NCBI GenBank assembly: GCA_002118135.1 | Contig: BDIU01000082.1 | Coordinates: 62,001 to 126,000 of the forward strand | Reading direction: 5' to 3' | DNA: 64,000 nt | Source: Trebouxia sp. TZW2008 | Taxonomy: Eukaryota > Chlorophyta > Trebouxiophyceae > Trebouxiales > Trebouxiaceae | Part shown: one piece after another, positions 37,401 through 47,395 of the stretch | How the letters are laid out: each line of letters opens with the position of its first letter | Position numbering within the stretch: the stretch's first letter is position 1 | Position numbers and translations under genes: made by a program | The notes under the pieces: model-generated | Told to the model about the DNA's origin: nothing | Seen by the model: only the letters and a program-made list of their open reading frames with translations | Databases searched by the model: none

Positions 37401-37653
37401 CTGCACGCTTGACTTGAGAACACCGTTTGTTGTGCAGCCTTTGGCATACATGGCGCTTCATGTGACGCTGACAGGAGCGACTTTTGCTGTTTGCAAAATA
37501 TGGTGGAACTACTATCATGCTCATACCATATTCCTCCTGGCCATTCTCACCATATCTGCTTGGAACGGCGCCAGCTACTATTTTGAGGTGTTTGCGCACA
37601 GATATGTGGACTCTGTTGGGTTGCCATCAAAATCATCCAAGAAGAAGATGTGA
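34492..37653 (+). CDS. GPC1: Glycerophosphocholine acyltransferase, GPC1 family (DUF2838), multi-pass membrane protein
   Basis: Seven exons join in one frame to 403 codons: 34492-34731, 34801-34934, 35015-35234 (alternative start 35033), 35587-35670, 36263-36457, 36909-37031 and 37438-37653. The N-terminus is a soluble acidic segment (DLDDYQQ). The family core follows: FRDKLAFVAG, RWALYRIKKWHYYLFDFCY, FAYAAGPLAWSVIAFRNSLV, FHSLDK-TTSLFLHWFPA, IQQRGYDTLF and AWNGASYYFEVF. Members of this family acylate glycerophosphocholine with acyl-CoA to form lysophosphatidylcholine in the endoplasmic reticulum, recycling the choline headgroup. Hydrophobic stretches fit several membrane helices. The tail ends in KSSKKKM. 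Family membership is secure; substrate is inferred. Confidence 0.88.
35738..35795 (+). repeat. Upstream echo of acyltransferase exon 5 start
   Basis: CAGACATCAGCGTTCTCCTG through TGTTGCCT resembles the real exon start at 36261 (CAGACGACATCGCTGTTCCT). Decayed and out of frame, and about 520 bp upstream. Confidence 0.6.
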
Positions 37654-39818
37654 GACAGCATTGGGTTCACCATTTCGTTCTGATTGTGTATGATAGAACT
37701 TGCTTGCAGCGTGTTTCATGTGCCAAGTACACTGTGTGTCAGCAACCACTTTCAGTTGGCGCGGTGGGCAATCGGTCACATCATTACAGTCTTTATTTTC
37801 TACAAGCAGCATCGTGTTAATCCATGCTGTACTCAAAGTAAGTTGCATACATCAATCCGTGCCTGAGTGTACTCTGTTCGCCTCTCCATGTAACCCGGGA
37901 GCAGTCAGCCTTCAAAGATGACCAAACGGGAAGATTCTAAATGCAATTAGAAAGCTTAGAAGCATGTCTGTAGGTACAGGTCATGAAGCAAGCAAGGGCA
38001 TTATGGTACCAAGGCGGATTGTTTGTATCAAATACTTGCAGTGGACTGAAAATCCGTAAACACAAGCTACAGGACAGCTATTGCGCTTGAGCAATGATGA
38101 TGCTGTCCTGGATTTTCAAATTGTTGGAGTATCAGCACTTGATCCTGCCCGCATCACAGCTTTCAGCTGTCGATTCAGAAAGCAGCTTGCAACATACAAG
38201 GACGCTCATGGATACAGCAAGGTGGCTCCCCTTCAAAGGATGCCTTGCTGACGGAGAAGCCTCACACTTCCTGGCGCCAGCTTTCCCCTCGACTTCCTCG
38301 ATCGACCTCACCATCACATTTGGACCCGTCAAGAGCGTGAGCCGTGCTTGTACCTGACCTTTGGTGCTGCAGCTTGCCCCACCTTCGGATGTCCCGATAG
38401 CTTCCTTCTACAAGACAGCCTCGCTGAGCCTGTCCAGGTGCGATGGCATCCACAGCAGGTCCGCTCCCTGGTTTAAGAGGACTGCCAGCAGTGAGCCCGG
38501 CTTGTGTTCGCCCGTGATGCTTCTGGTGGTACCTGAGCTATAGCAGGCTGACGTGGATGGAACCAGCTAGCGCCCCACTGGGGAGACTCATCCGCCCGGA
38601 CTAGCTTGCGTCTGTGGCTGGTCACCTCCTCAGATGGGTTGACGTGATGCTGAGGCTCAGATGCGTTGGATGCTGGCTGCAAAGCTGCACCAACCCCTGG
38701 GCCAGCACGTCCCTTAGCAGGCCTTTGGCCGCAGGGGTGTGCTTCCTTTGGGATGCCACATGGCCACACGTCCTCGTCGTGCATCTTGTCCACGTTTGCA
38801 GTCTAGGCTGCAAACGGCTGAGATGGCCATGGTGTTTTCAACACCACGTACACTTGTGTTTCTCAACACCATTAGCCTTGGAATGCTGCTCATTGTCTGG
38901 GTCTTTGCTGTCAGTCAGCAGTTGCATGCAGCAAGTAGCTGCATTTGTTTTGCTGGAGTCTGGCAGCTTCAAGGGTCGTGATTGGAGCAAGCAGGCAATG
39001 TTGCCCTGGCTATATGGTATTATTATCTGAAGGTATTGGCTGAAGTGTGCAAAGTGCAGGTACACCATGCAATTCATGCAGCCACCTGGATGTCTTGGTG
39101 TGCTTCAAGGTGTTGGTTTGCTAGACACAGCTCAGTGTTCAAAGTTGCTGTAGATCTGTAGAAGCAGTCTCAATTAGCTCCACAATCTGGTAGCAATGGC
39201 ACCAGATATGCTCAGTTGTAAGCAGATCTCGCTTGTCTGAACAGTACAAGTTCTGATCAAGCATTACAGCAGAACAGATTGCTGCATGTTTGGAACTCAT
39301 TCTACCCTACTGTGCCTGGTATGCCTTTATATATACATCTCTGCCAAGCTTCAGGAAAAACCTTTTGAGGCACAGCTTGCATGCCCTGTGAAATTCACAT
39401 CAGCATGTACAACTAACAGACTGGAGGGGTACAGGCTTCAATTTCGTGATCTTTTCGAGTATTTAAATTCAGCTTCTGGAGTGCTTGAGGGCAGAAGCTT
39501 AAGCTGCCTGATCTGACCTGATGGGGGTTGCCGCCAGCGGCTTACAGACATGCGCATTTGCCCATTTTCACCCACGAACAGGGATTTATCTCAACAACCA
39601 TGCTGCACGTGAGAGCTGACCTGGCACATGATTACAGCAACATAGGGCAAAACAGTCAGGCCAGCTTTGCTATGCTATTGCATCCGTCGCAGATCGCAGG
39701 ACAGATTGCAGTTGCCTGTGATTACCATATTGAACATCGCGCTTGTCGCGCACATCAGTTGCGTAGGCGTGCAAGGACAGTTCGCGAGAAAGTCTTGACT
39801 CGATCCAGCCAATCAAAG
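37654..39818. other. Long intergenic stretch without a recognisable gene
   Basis: No domain or splice chain can be supported. A block at about 38270-38830 is richer in CG than its surroundings and has open frames on both strands, for example minus 38793-38473. It may be a decayed insertion or an unrecognised gene. The last part holds the citrate synthase 5' region. Confidence 0.45.
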
Positions 39819-42800
39819 ATGCCAACCTCTGCTGCAGCGGATCGTATAGCAGCGCTGCAACGGCATTTGCAGTCGACGTCGCTCGAAATTGCATCCGAAT
39901 CTTCGCTCGAAGTACAAGTCACGAAAGCAGAAAGTGATCCCAAGGACAGGCCAGCACCAGGCGGTGGTCCTGGGACACTGTCTGTCAAGGACAGCCGTAC
40001 AGGAAAGACCTATGAAATCCCAATCAGCGACCACGGCACTATCAAAGGCACTGATCTGAAGAAGATCACAGCTGGTGGGGACGGCGTGGGCATAAGGCCA
40101 TATGATCCTGGGTAGGTTGCATGCTTGCTTGCTGTAAAGCATGCTCTGCATATTTACGCACGCACTAAGGCTTGGACGCATGCAGATATGTCAACACCAC
40201 TGCTGTCAAGTCCAAAATTTCCTTCATAGATGGTGACAAGGGAATCTTGCGGTACCGCGGCTATCCTATTGAGCAGCTTGCTGAGCGCTCAAACATGCTT
40301 GAGGTAGGTTCTGACACCCTGCCCTCTGCCTGCCATCTCCCTTTCACATGTCAAGTGCCGCCTATGCTATCAGCTACATGTTTGCTGGTCTGATGCTCAG
40401 CCATGCATTTTGCAAGGCAGTGCTCTGATCAAAGTGCAATGCATCATGATCTGCGGCCTGTACTGCACTATTGTTGCCGCTGCAGTTATATGACTTCCGG
40501 TGATTTCACTCATCACTTCTTTCTGACAAGCTAGAGGCAACCAGAGCTAAGCCAAGCATTGACTTGCCATTCATGATTCAGGTAGCATACCTTCTGCTGT
40601 ACGGTGACTTGCCATCAGCAAAGGAGTTGGCGCGCTTTGAGGAGGCAGTAGGACGCCACAGTGCGGTCCCTTCAACAGTGGAAGATGCAATCAACGCTCT
40701 TCCCCATGATGCTCACTTCATGGGCAGCATTCTGGTTGGCATCAATGCCTTGTCAACATGCCATCCTGAGCAGAACCCTGCCCTGGCTGGACAGGATGTC
40801 TACAAAAGCAAGGAGATTCAAGACAAGCAGATTGTGCGGTTGATAGGTGTGCGTCTTTGCAGCTCAGTCAGCCCCTTCTCTACTGGCTGCTCCGTACAGA
40901 CAGCACTACAGGCAAACTGTCACAATGCCAGTTGCCACTTGAAGCATTGCCTTTGAGACTGTGCTTTGTATGTCCAGTCTGTGTCCATCATGCATGCAAG
41001 CGCTGGAGAATTTTGGCAGCAGTAGACACGCCCGTGGCAAGCGTCCATTCAGCAGCACCTAAAGCGCTGCATGAGTGCTCCAGCAATGCCAGCATGCTTG
41101 ACAACTACCCTCATGGGGAATGACGATGTGTCATCCACAGGCACCACAAATACCCTCATGGGGAATGAGGATGTGTCATCCATAGGCACCACAAATCAGC
41201 GCTGCAGTATCCTATGCATGCATGCCATGCTTTCAATGCATTGCATACTGCGTTTCTCTCATTGTGAGGGAAAAGCAAAGGCAAGCCTAAGCCGTTTGGC
41301 ATCATCAAGTGAGCCTCTGAGAGCAGGGGCAGCTTAGAAATTGCCGCCTAGCAACCAGTAAAAAGTGGACCTAGGGGGTGTCAACGCCTTCGTTGTATGT
41401 CAGTACTGGTCACCTCAGTTTTCCTCCTCAACCTGGTCTAACTAAGTTGACGCATTGTTGACTTGCAGGCAAAATGCCTGCCATTACAGCCCTTGCTTTC
41501 CCCAGGGTCAGCGGCCGCACTGCCGTGTCCCCAAGACCAGCTTATTTGCTTTTTGCACCTTACATATTCACTTATCTTATTTGAGTTCCTAGTTACCCCA
41601 TTTCATGAATGACCTGCAGGCAAGATTCCTGCCATTGCAGCCCTAGCTTACCACAGGGCCAGTGGCCGCACTGCAGCACCCCCTAACCAGACCCTTGGCT
41701 ACGCTGAGAACTTCCTGTACATGCTGGACGCCTCAAACAAGGTCAACTACAAGTATGGTCTCTGCTCAGGAGCATGTGTGCCATATTATTGTTGGTGCAA
41801 TCTTGTTGCACAGCGCAATGGCAGTTGTTGTATGTAGCATTGTTCCCCTACTTGTGAATGCAAATGCGCATTGTTGTTCGGACAAACATCCCTGAACCTG
41901 CACACTTCGCAAGCAATACCAGCCATGTGTAGGGCCACGGGCCACTGTTTTGAGCCTGTGTTACCATGCCTCTCTAGAAGTTTGTGCCCACATCTGCATT
42001 GTGTCGACATGCGTTTCAGTCTCACTTTGGCAGATATCATGCCTGACTCACACATGTCAGTTGGAACTTTCGCGCTACAAACCTAACATCAAGCTTGCAA
42101 GGGCTTTGGCGATCATGTCTATCCTGCATGCAAAGCATGAGACATATCTGCATAGGCTTAGTAAACATGTCAGCGTTGTACTCAGCATGGTGCAGGCCAA
42201 AGCAACTATTGCCATGCAGACCTAGCCCATGTACTAGGAAATGCTCATGACCTTGTTGCTGTTATGTCACAGGCCAAACCCTAAGCTTGCAAGAGCGCTG
42301 GAGATCATGTTCATATTGCACGCTGAGCATGAGATGAATTGCTCTACAGCAGCAGCACGGCATCTGGCCTCCAGTGGGGTTGATGTCTATACAGCCATCT
42401 CAGGTGAGTGAACAACAGCGCGAAGCAATCTTGAAGCCACAAATCTGGTGAATGTTAGGGAATATAATGCCATCTTGACACCAGTATTGATGTGACAGCA
42501 TTAGCTGCTATAGCGGCATTACCTGATTAGGCACTGTCAGGCCATGCAGGAGCCTTGTGTGTACTGTCCAGATTGTGCCTGTCAAAATGCATTGTGTTGC
42601 AATGACTTGCAAAAACTGTGTACAGCTCTCGGCAGCTTGTAGTGGGTAACGGCATGACCTCGAATTTTGAAACGTTTGCGATGGACTGCTGACCAGAAGC
42701 ATGCTGTGACATGCAGCGTCCGCTGAAGGAGCCTTGCATGGCCCTCTGCATTATGTGTTGGATGATGTCATGTACCAATGCTATGTCCGGAAGCCGTGTG

Positions 42801-45098
42801 ACATGCTTTCACTTGACGGCTGACTGAAAGCATGCTGTGATGTGTTGCAGTTGCTGACAAATTATGCTCAAACACATTGCATTAGCTTGCATCTGACAAG
42901 TCTTGTAGTGGACTGGTGATTGAATGCATGCTCTTGTGCGATGCAAGGGTTGTGGGGCCCCTGCACAATCCCGAGCATCATGAGCTGCATGACCAAAGCA
43001 TGCGTGATGTGCTTTAAAAGAAGTGCTGTCTCTTGAAGCATGCTATGCTATGATGCAGGTGCCGTCGGGGCTTTGTATGGCATTCTGCATGGAGGATTCA
43101 ATGCAGCTGTGCTGCGCATGCTTGGTTGCATTGATACAACTGACAACACGCTCGTCATGGCCTGCTGCTTGAAAGCATGCTGTGATGCAGGTGCTGTCGG
43201 GGCCTTGTATGGCGTTCTGCGTGAAGGAGCCGATGCAGCTGTGCTGCGCATGCTCGATTGCATTGATACAACTGACAACACACTTGCCATGGCCTGCTGC
43301 TTGAAAGCATGCTGTGATGCAGGTGCTGTTGGGGCCTTGTATGGCCCTCTGCATGGAGGAGCCAATGAGGCAGTTTTGCGCATGCTAGAGCGTATTGGTA
43401 CCACTGACAACATCCCCAAGTTCATTGAGGGAGTCAAGAACCGTAAGGAGAAGATGTTTGGCTTTGGGCACAGGTGAGCCAATGTCAAAGCATCTCTTGT
43501 GTGCTGTACTTCATGCCAAGCAGTTGACAGCAATGTGTGCAGCAATGCGCTTCTGAAATACTGTCAAAGTTTCCTGTCACAAAGCGACAAACATGTAATG
43601 TAAAGTCCACATGTCAGTGAACTGCCTCTGCCTGTCTGTCTGCGTGCCTGCCTGCTTCAAAGGCAGCCCTGTCTTCACAGCATGAGGCGATGGCTATGCA
43701 CACCCTGTTTTGTGGGCCGCTGCCCTCAGGGCTTACAAGAATGACAATCAAGGGAAAACATCATCAAGCAAGTTGTCAAAATGCGTTTGCCAACGAGCTC
43801 TGCTTTCATTGTCAAATTCATCATCAGCTTTATGTTTCAACCACCAGCTGCGACCTGCAGCTGGCTGTAGCTCACATGTACTTCTCCCTGCAGAGTGTAC
43901 AAGAACTATGACCCTAGAGCAACCATCATCAAGCAGGTTGCAGAGGATGTGTTTGCCATTGCTGGGCGTGACCCTCTGATCAACATTGCAGTGGAGTTGG
44001 AGAAGATTGCACGCAGCGATGACTACTTTGTGTCCAGGAAGCTATACCCCAACGTCGACTTCTATTCCGGTCAGCTGTCCACCCCCCAGCAGGCTGAACT
44101 TTTCTTGTGCATTTGGCAACAAGCTGCTGTTCTTAAGACTGCAAATTTGGTAGGGCCTAGCGCAAATCTTTGACAATGTTTCTGACAGACAGAATAAGCT
44201 GCTCTGAGCACTCTTGTGTCTGATTTGGTAGTCATAGGTACATCGCCTGATTATGGCCTCTATTGTCAAGTATGTCAGACAGTCAGCGTCGTGTCTGAAA
44301 CCAATCTCTGCTTGCAGCTCACGAGCACTCCTCAAGCAGTACTTCAGCTGGTCTTGTGAGTCAGTGACCACGCCTGCATACAGTACCCAGACTGTCCACA
44401 GTTTTTCACTGTGCTTTTTGCCATCGTCAGTCTTGCATCACAGTCTTGCAAATGGGCCTTGTGACTGTTAGAATTATTTCAGTGACTGTTGGAACTGTTG
44501 CAGGTCTGGTATACAGGACGCTGGGCTTCCCTCCTCAGTTCTTCACTGTGCTGTTTGCCATTCCTAGAGTGACAGGCTACCTGGCGCATTGGAGGGAAAG
44601 CTTGACAGACCCTGACACCAAGATCTTGAGGCCCCAGCAAGACTACAGGGTGAGTCTTTGGTGTTGGTAACTGCTGCAGAGCGCACATGGAATGAACGGG
44701 ATTGCTAACCAGATGGCAAGGTGCTCAATTTTCACACTGCTCCAATTATAGGTTAGGCATCGCTTCCCTGCTAATGGGGCTGTAGGTCTGTGCTTGGCGC
44801 CCTGACAGCATTCAGCATCATCACCATCACCTGCTGTCAGGTGACATCACCACACATGCTGCATAGTGTTGTGCAAATTGGGCGATCACACAGGTGTGAC
44901 ATTTCACTCTCATGTGTTGGGCTTCACTTCATTGAGTAGTGTGAATGCTGATACTGTCTGCTGCAGGGTGTATGGCTGCGAGACTATGAGCCCATGAACA
45001 AGAGAAAGGACGACCAGACAACTGTCAAGGAGACACTAGGCGAGATCAAGCCATCAAATGCGTACAAGCGCCGTGTTGCTGGCACCAACTGGCAGTGA
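39819..45098 (+). CDS. CSY: Citrate synthase, peroxisomal/glyoxysomal type
   Basis: Nine exons join in one frame to 514 codons: 39819-40111, 40186-40303, 40582-40846, 41620-41752, 42273-42403, 43323-43473, 43894-44069, 44504-44649 and 44967-45098. The enzyme condenses acetyl-CoA with oxaloacetate to citrate. Catalytic motifs are [11 protein letters not shown] (His), [10 protein letters not shown] (His) and [10 protein letters not shown] (Asp), with [14 protein letters not shown] between. The sequence is of the bacterial/peroxisomal citrate synthase type. Near the N-terminus RIAALQRHL fits the PTS2 pattern R-I-x5-H-L, so import into peroxisomes for the glyoxylate cycle or beta-oxidation is likely. 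The ATG at 39819 is chosen because it puts this motif at residue 9. Upstream echoes of the following exon lie in introns 3, 4, 5, 6 and 7. Confidence 0.95.
41108..41197. repeat. 45-bp direct repeat, two copies
   Basis: CCCTCATGGGGAATGACGAT and the following CACCACAAATA block are repeated in tandem with a 45-bp period in intron 3 of citrate synthase. Confidence 0.92.
41462..41545 (+). repeat. Upstream echo of citrate synthase exon 4 start
   Basis: GCAGGCAAAATGCCTGCCAT and GTCAGCGGCCGCACTGC copy the real exon start at 41620 (GCAGGCAAGATTCCTGCCAT). The copy retains its AG acceptor. Confidence 0.92.
42075..42170 (+). repeat. Upstream echo of citrate synthase exon 5 start
   Basis: AAGCTTGCAAGGGCTTTGGC and the GCATGAGA block copy the real exon at 42273 (AAGCTTGCAAGAGCGCTGGA). 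Its start has drifted to AACCTAACATC. Confidence 0.9.
43059..43322 (+). repeat. Two exact-period 132-bp upstream echoes of citrate synthase exon 6
   Basis: Acceptor-to-acceptor spacing is exactly 132 bp (43059, 43191, 43323), which is 44 codons, so the frame stays open through all three units (43040-43473). The copies read [19 protein letters not shown] and [19 protein letters not shown], against [19 protein letters not shown] in the true exon. The second copy has lost the catalytic His of LHGG. Each unit ends in a GATGCAG acceptor. More decayed copies may lie at 42690-42760. Confidence 0.95.
43725..43805 (+). repeat. Upstream echo of citrate synthase exon 7 start
   Basis: CATCATCAAGCAAGTTGTCA matches CATCATCAAGCAGGTTGCAG of the real exon (43894-44069), preceded by a TACAAGAATGACAATCA block. 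Confidence 0.88.
44345..44435 (+). repeat. Upstream echo of citrate synthase exon 8 start
   Basis: TTTTTCACTGTGCTTTTTGC (44402-44421) copies GTTCTTCACTGTGCTGTTTG of the real exon at 44504. The frame is broken. Confidence 0.85.
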
Positions 45099-46140
45099 TC
45101 ATAGCAGGGTGATGTATTGCTTTTGTGGTGTTCCAAGTCGCGCTTTCGTAACAGCTGTGCAGGTTGTCATGGTGGCGTCACGGTTCACAACAACTAGTGC
45201 AGCCTTGTTTCGTTGCCAGCATTGTCTTGCGGCGTTGGTTTGGGCTGATTGCAGCTCACAAACAGAACATCTGTAGAACAAGCACAGTGCTGGTTGAGCA
45301 CGTTGACACGTGAGACTGCAAGCAATAGAAGCGGCACACTGCTTATTGCTGTATCGATGGTATATTTTGAGCTGCTCTGAAGCCTGATACTATATCCTTG
45401 TCAGATCCTGCATCACAGGCAGGCAAGAGCAATTGCGACCTCCAGTGACTGGGCTCATGGACGGGCTTTCATTGCATGCGTTGTATTTCTGTCACTGAAC
45501 GTTGTGACATAGCAAGACGCAGTTTCTTGGCAGCGTGTTGCATTCATTCATTCATTCATTTCACACGCTTTCTAGGCAGGCCCAGCTAGGTACGTACAGG
45601 TGCAGTCAACTGTCTCTAACCAGTTCTGTCTTGTGCTAATCTAAACCATTTAAACTGACAGCGGAGGGTGGAGAGACTGTTGTACATGGTTGACTGCCAA
45701 GTGTCCCTGGATCTACCCTTTGCATTTGTGCCTGAGAGCTGTCCAAACATACACTGAAAGGGCAGTCTGTCCTGTGGCATGCGTGCTGTGTGACCCAGCC
45801 ACCTAAGTCTCCTATGGGTGACCACTTGATCAAGGCTAGGCAGCTTGCAAGGCCAAGGCCACAGGTGACTGCACAAGAGTTTGCCGCAGCAGGCGCAGGC
45901 GAGCTTTTAAAGATGCGGTGGACACAGAATGGAAAGCCCAAAGAGTGTTTAGGCCGTCAGTTTGATGCAAAACTGATTATGCAAGCATTGCAACTGAAGA
46001 GGAAGCTGTTGGCGCGACACACAACCACTTGTCACAAAATCTGGAAGCGTTTGCGCTGCTTGCTAGCAGCGTTGAGGGGCAATCGTTTGGTAGCGAGCTC
46101 GCAGTGTGATCATTTGCGCTCGTTGAAGGTCTGCTGAGCC
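45099..46140. other. Intergenic stretch holding a retrotransposon remnant
   Basis: After the citrate synthase stop, the only recognisable content is the LINE fragment at 45541-45880. Open frames at 45880-46138 show no family signal. Confidence 0.5.
45541..45880 (-). mobile_element. Non-LTR retrotransposon: 3' end of reverse-transcriptase ORF with tetranucleotide tail
   Basis: On the minus strand, 45876-45616 reads THRRLRWLGHTARMPQDRLP, then FGQLSGTNAKGRSRDTW and FRLAQDRTG. This is the C-terminal signature of many LINE ORF2 proteins (RRLRWLGH..RMP..R, LAQDR). It is followed by a short region shared with 21040-21120 and 58630-58692, and by an (AATG)n tail at 45541-45561. The rest of ORF2 is missing, so it is a 5'-truncated copy. 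Confidence 0.8.
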
Positions 46141-46373
46141 ATGTCGAGCAACGAGGTGAAGGACAAGCACGGCGATCAAATACAGGAAGGCGACACGGTT
46201 GGCACGCACTTCCGTGGAGGTACACGGGAAGGAGAAGTAAAAAACATAGCCACAACAGAGAATGACTCATTCTGAATGAGCATCCACATCCGCCTAAGGT
46301 CATTTTTGACACTCAGAGGGGCAAAGAGGTTGCACACAACCCTCAAACACTGACTAAAGGCGGTGCTGAGTGA
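46141..46373 (+). pseudogene. Small TUDOR-like (DUF2945, hypervirulence-associated TUDOR) gene with a frame break
   Basis: The ATG at 46141 opens VKDKHGDQIQEGDTV, then THFRGGTREGEVKNIATTE and an early stop at 46271-46273. The remainder, PPKVIFDTQRGKEVAHNPQT to a stop at 46371-46373, continues in another frame. Together these cover the whole small domain (DKHG...EGD.V.T..RGG..EG.V and AHNP.T). Either a single-base indel (mutation or sequence error) breaks the gene, or a 46-base intron (GTAAAA...ATGAG) restores the frame. Such an intron is far shorter than its neighbours and would remove conserved residues. I therefore favour a frameshift. Function of the domain is uncertain. Confidence 0.7.
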
Positions 46374-47395
46374 GCGCTCATGCGGGTATTGCACGGTCCA
46401 GCAGTCAACAAAATGCTGTTTGTGAGTAGACAGCAGCAGTGTCTGGGTATGATGCCTGGCACCCCATTTACTACAGGTTGCCGCAGTAATGCGCTAACAC
46501 AGACAGCATGTGATGCCAGGGATGCTGTAATATCATTAGCCATGTCAATAGTCCTGCACACATCAAAATGCGTCTTGAAAGCATGTCAGAGCATGCATGA
46601 GAGCCAAGCATACAGGGCTGCCCTGCCCCCTGCCCCCAACAACCCCCTCCCAGGCCAACTTTTCTCCCAGGCCAACTTTGCTCAGCGCTGCTCTGGAGTA
46701 CAGGCATTAGTACACACATTTGTGCCGTATAGTATTATATGCATTGCAGGATTGGGCTGCTCTAATTCTCGTTATGACGCTGCAGAATTTTCCTTTTGGC
46801 CTTCTGCATGCACACCATGATTGGTGTATCAGTCCTGTCACTGCATGCTACTTGTTGTCAAAGTTTGCATGTCTCCAGCTGTTGCATTTTGTTCTGGAAG
46901 CAGTTCTGCATGGCTGCTGCACAGTTTGGTGTTCATACAGTATCAGTTTCCATACATCAGCTCATGACAATGCATTGAGCCAATACTTGTTGGGAGTTGC
47001 AAGCAGAGGCGCAAACACATGATGGAATAACTTTGACCATGCATGTATAATCACAATAATTGTCATCAAAGCTTTGCAAACATTAGATGATCATCAACTG
47101 ATGATTCAGCTTTTTGAAAAATTTAAGTCAAATTGACAGACCACAGCCTTAGATATGTGGTCGCCACACATTTCAGTGACCCAATCACAGCAATGCCAGG
47201 CGCACATGCAGATCACGTGGTCAATAAAATGAATGAATCGAGATCTGATTAGCAGTCACTGCAGAAATTGCAATCGACGTCAAAATTGGAATGCCAACAA
47301 GTTCTCTGTCCCTGCTTGCTGAGGTGCAATGCCCAATTTCCATCACTGGATCTTCTGTGCAGCAATGTCCAGCTGGCCCAGCCAGTGTCAAAACA
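46374..47395. other. Intergenic stretch
   Basis: No gene recognised. A short direct repeat (CCCAGGCCAACTTT twice) lies at 46650-46680 beside a C-rich run. Confidence 0.5.

Noticed and set aside
38270..38830. CG-richer block considered as a gene or transposon
   Set aside because: No domain, terminal repeat or splice chain could be supported; kept only as a note.
43048..43545. 165-codon minus-strand frame over citrate synthase exon 6
   Set aside because: Shadow of the in-frame 132-bp repeat; no family match.
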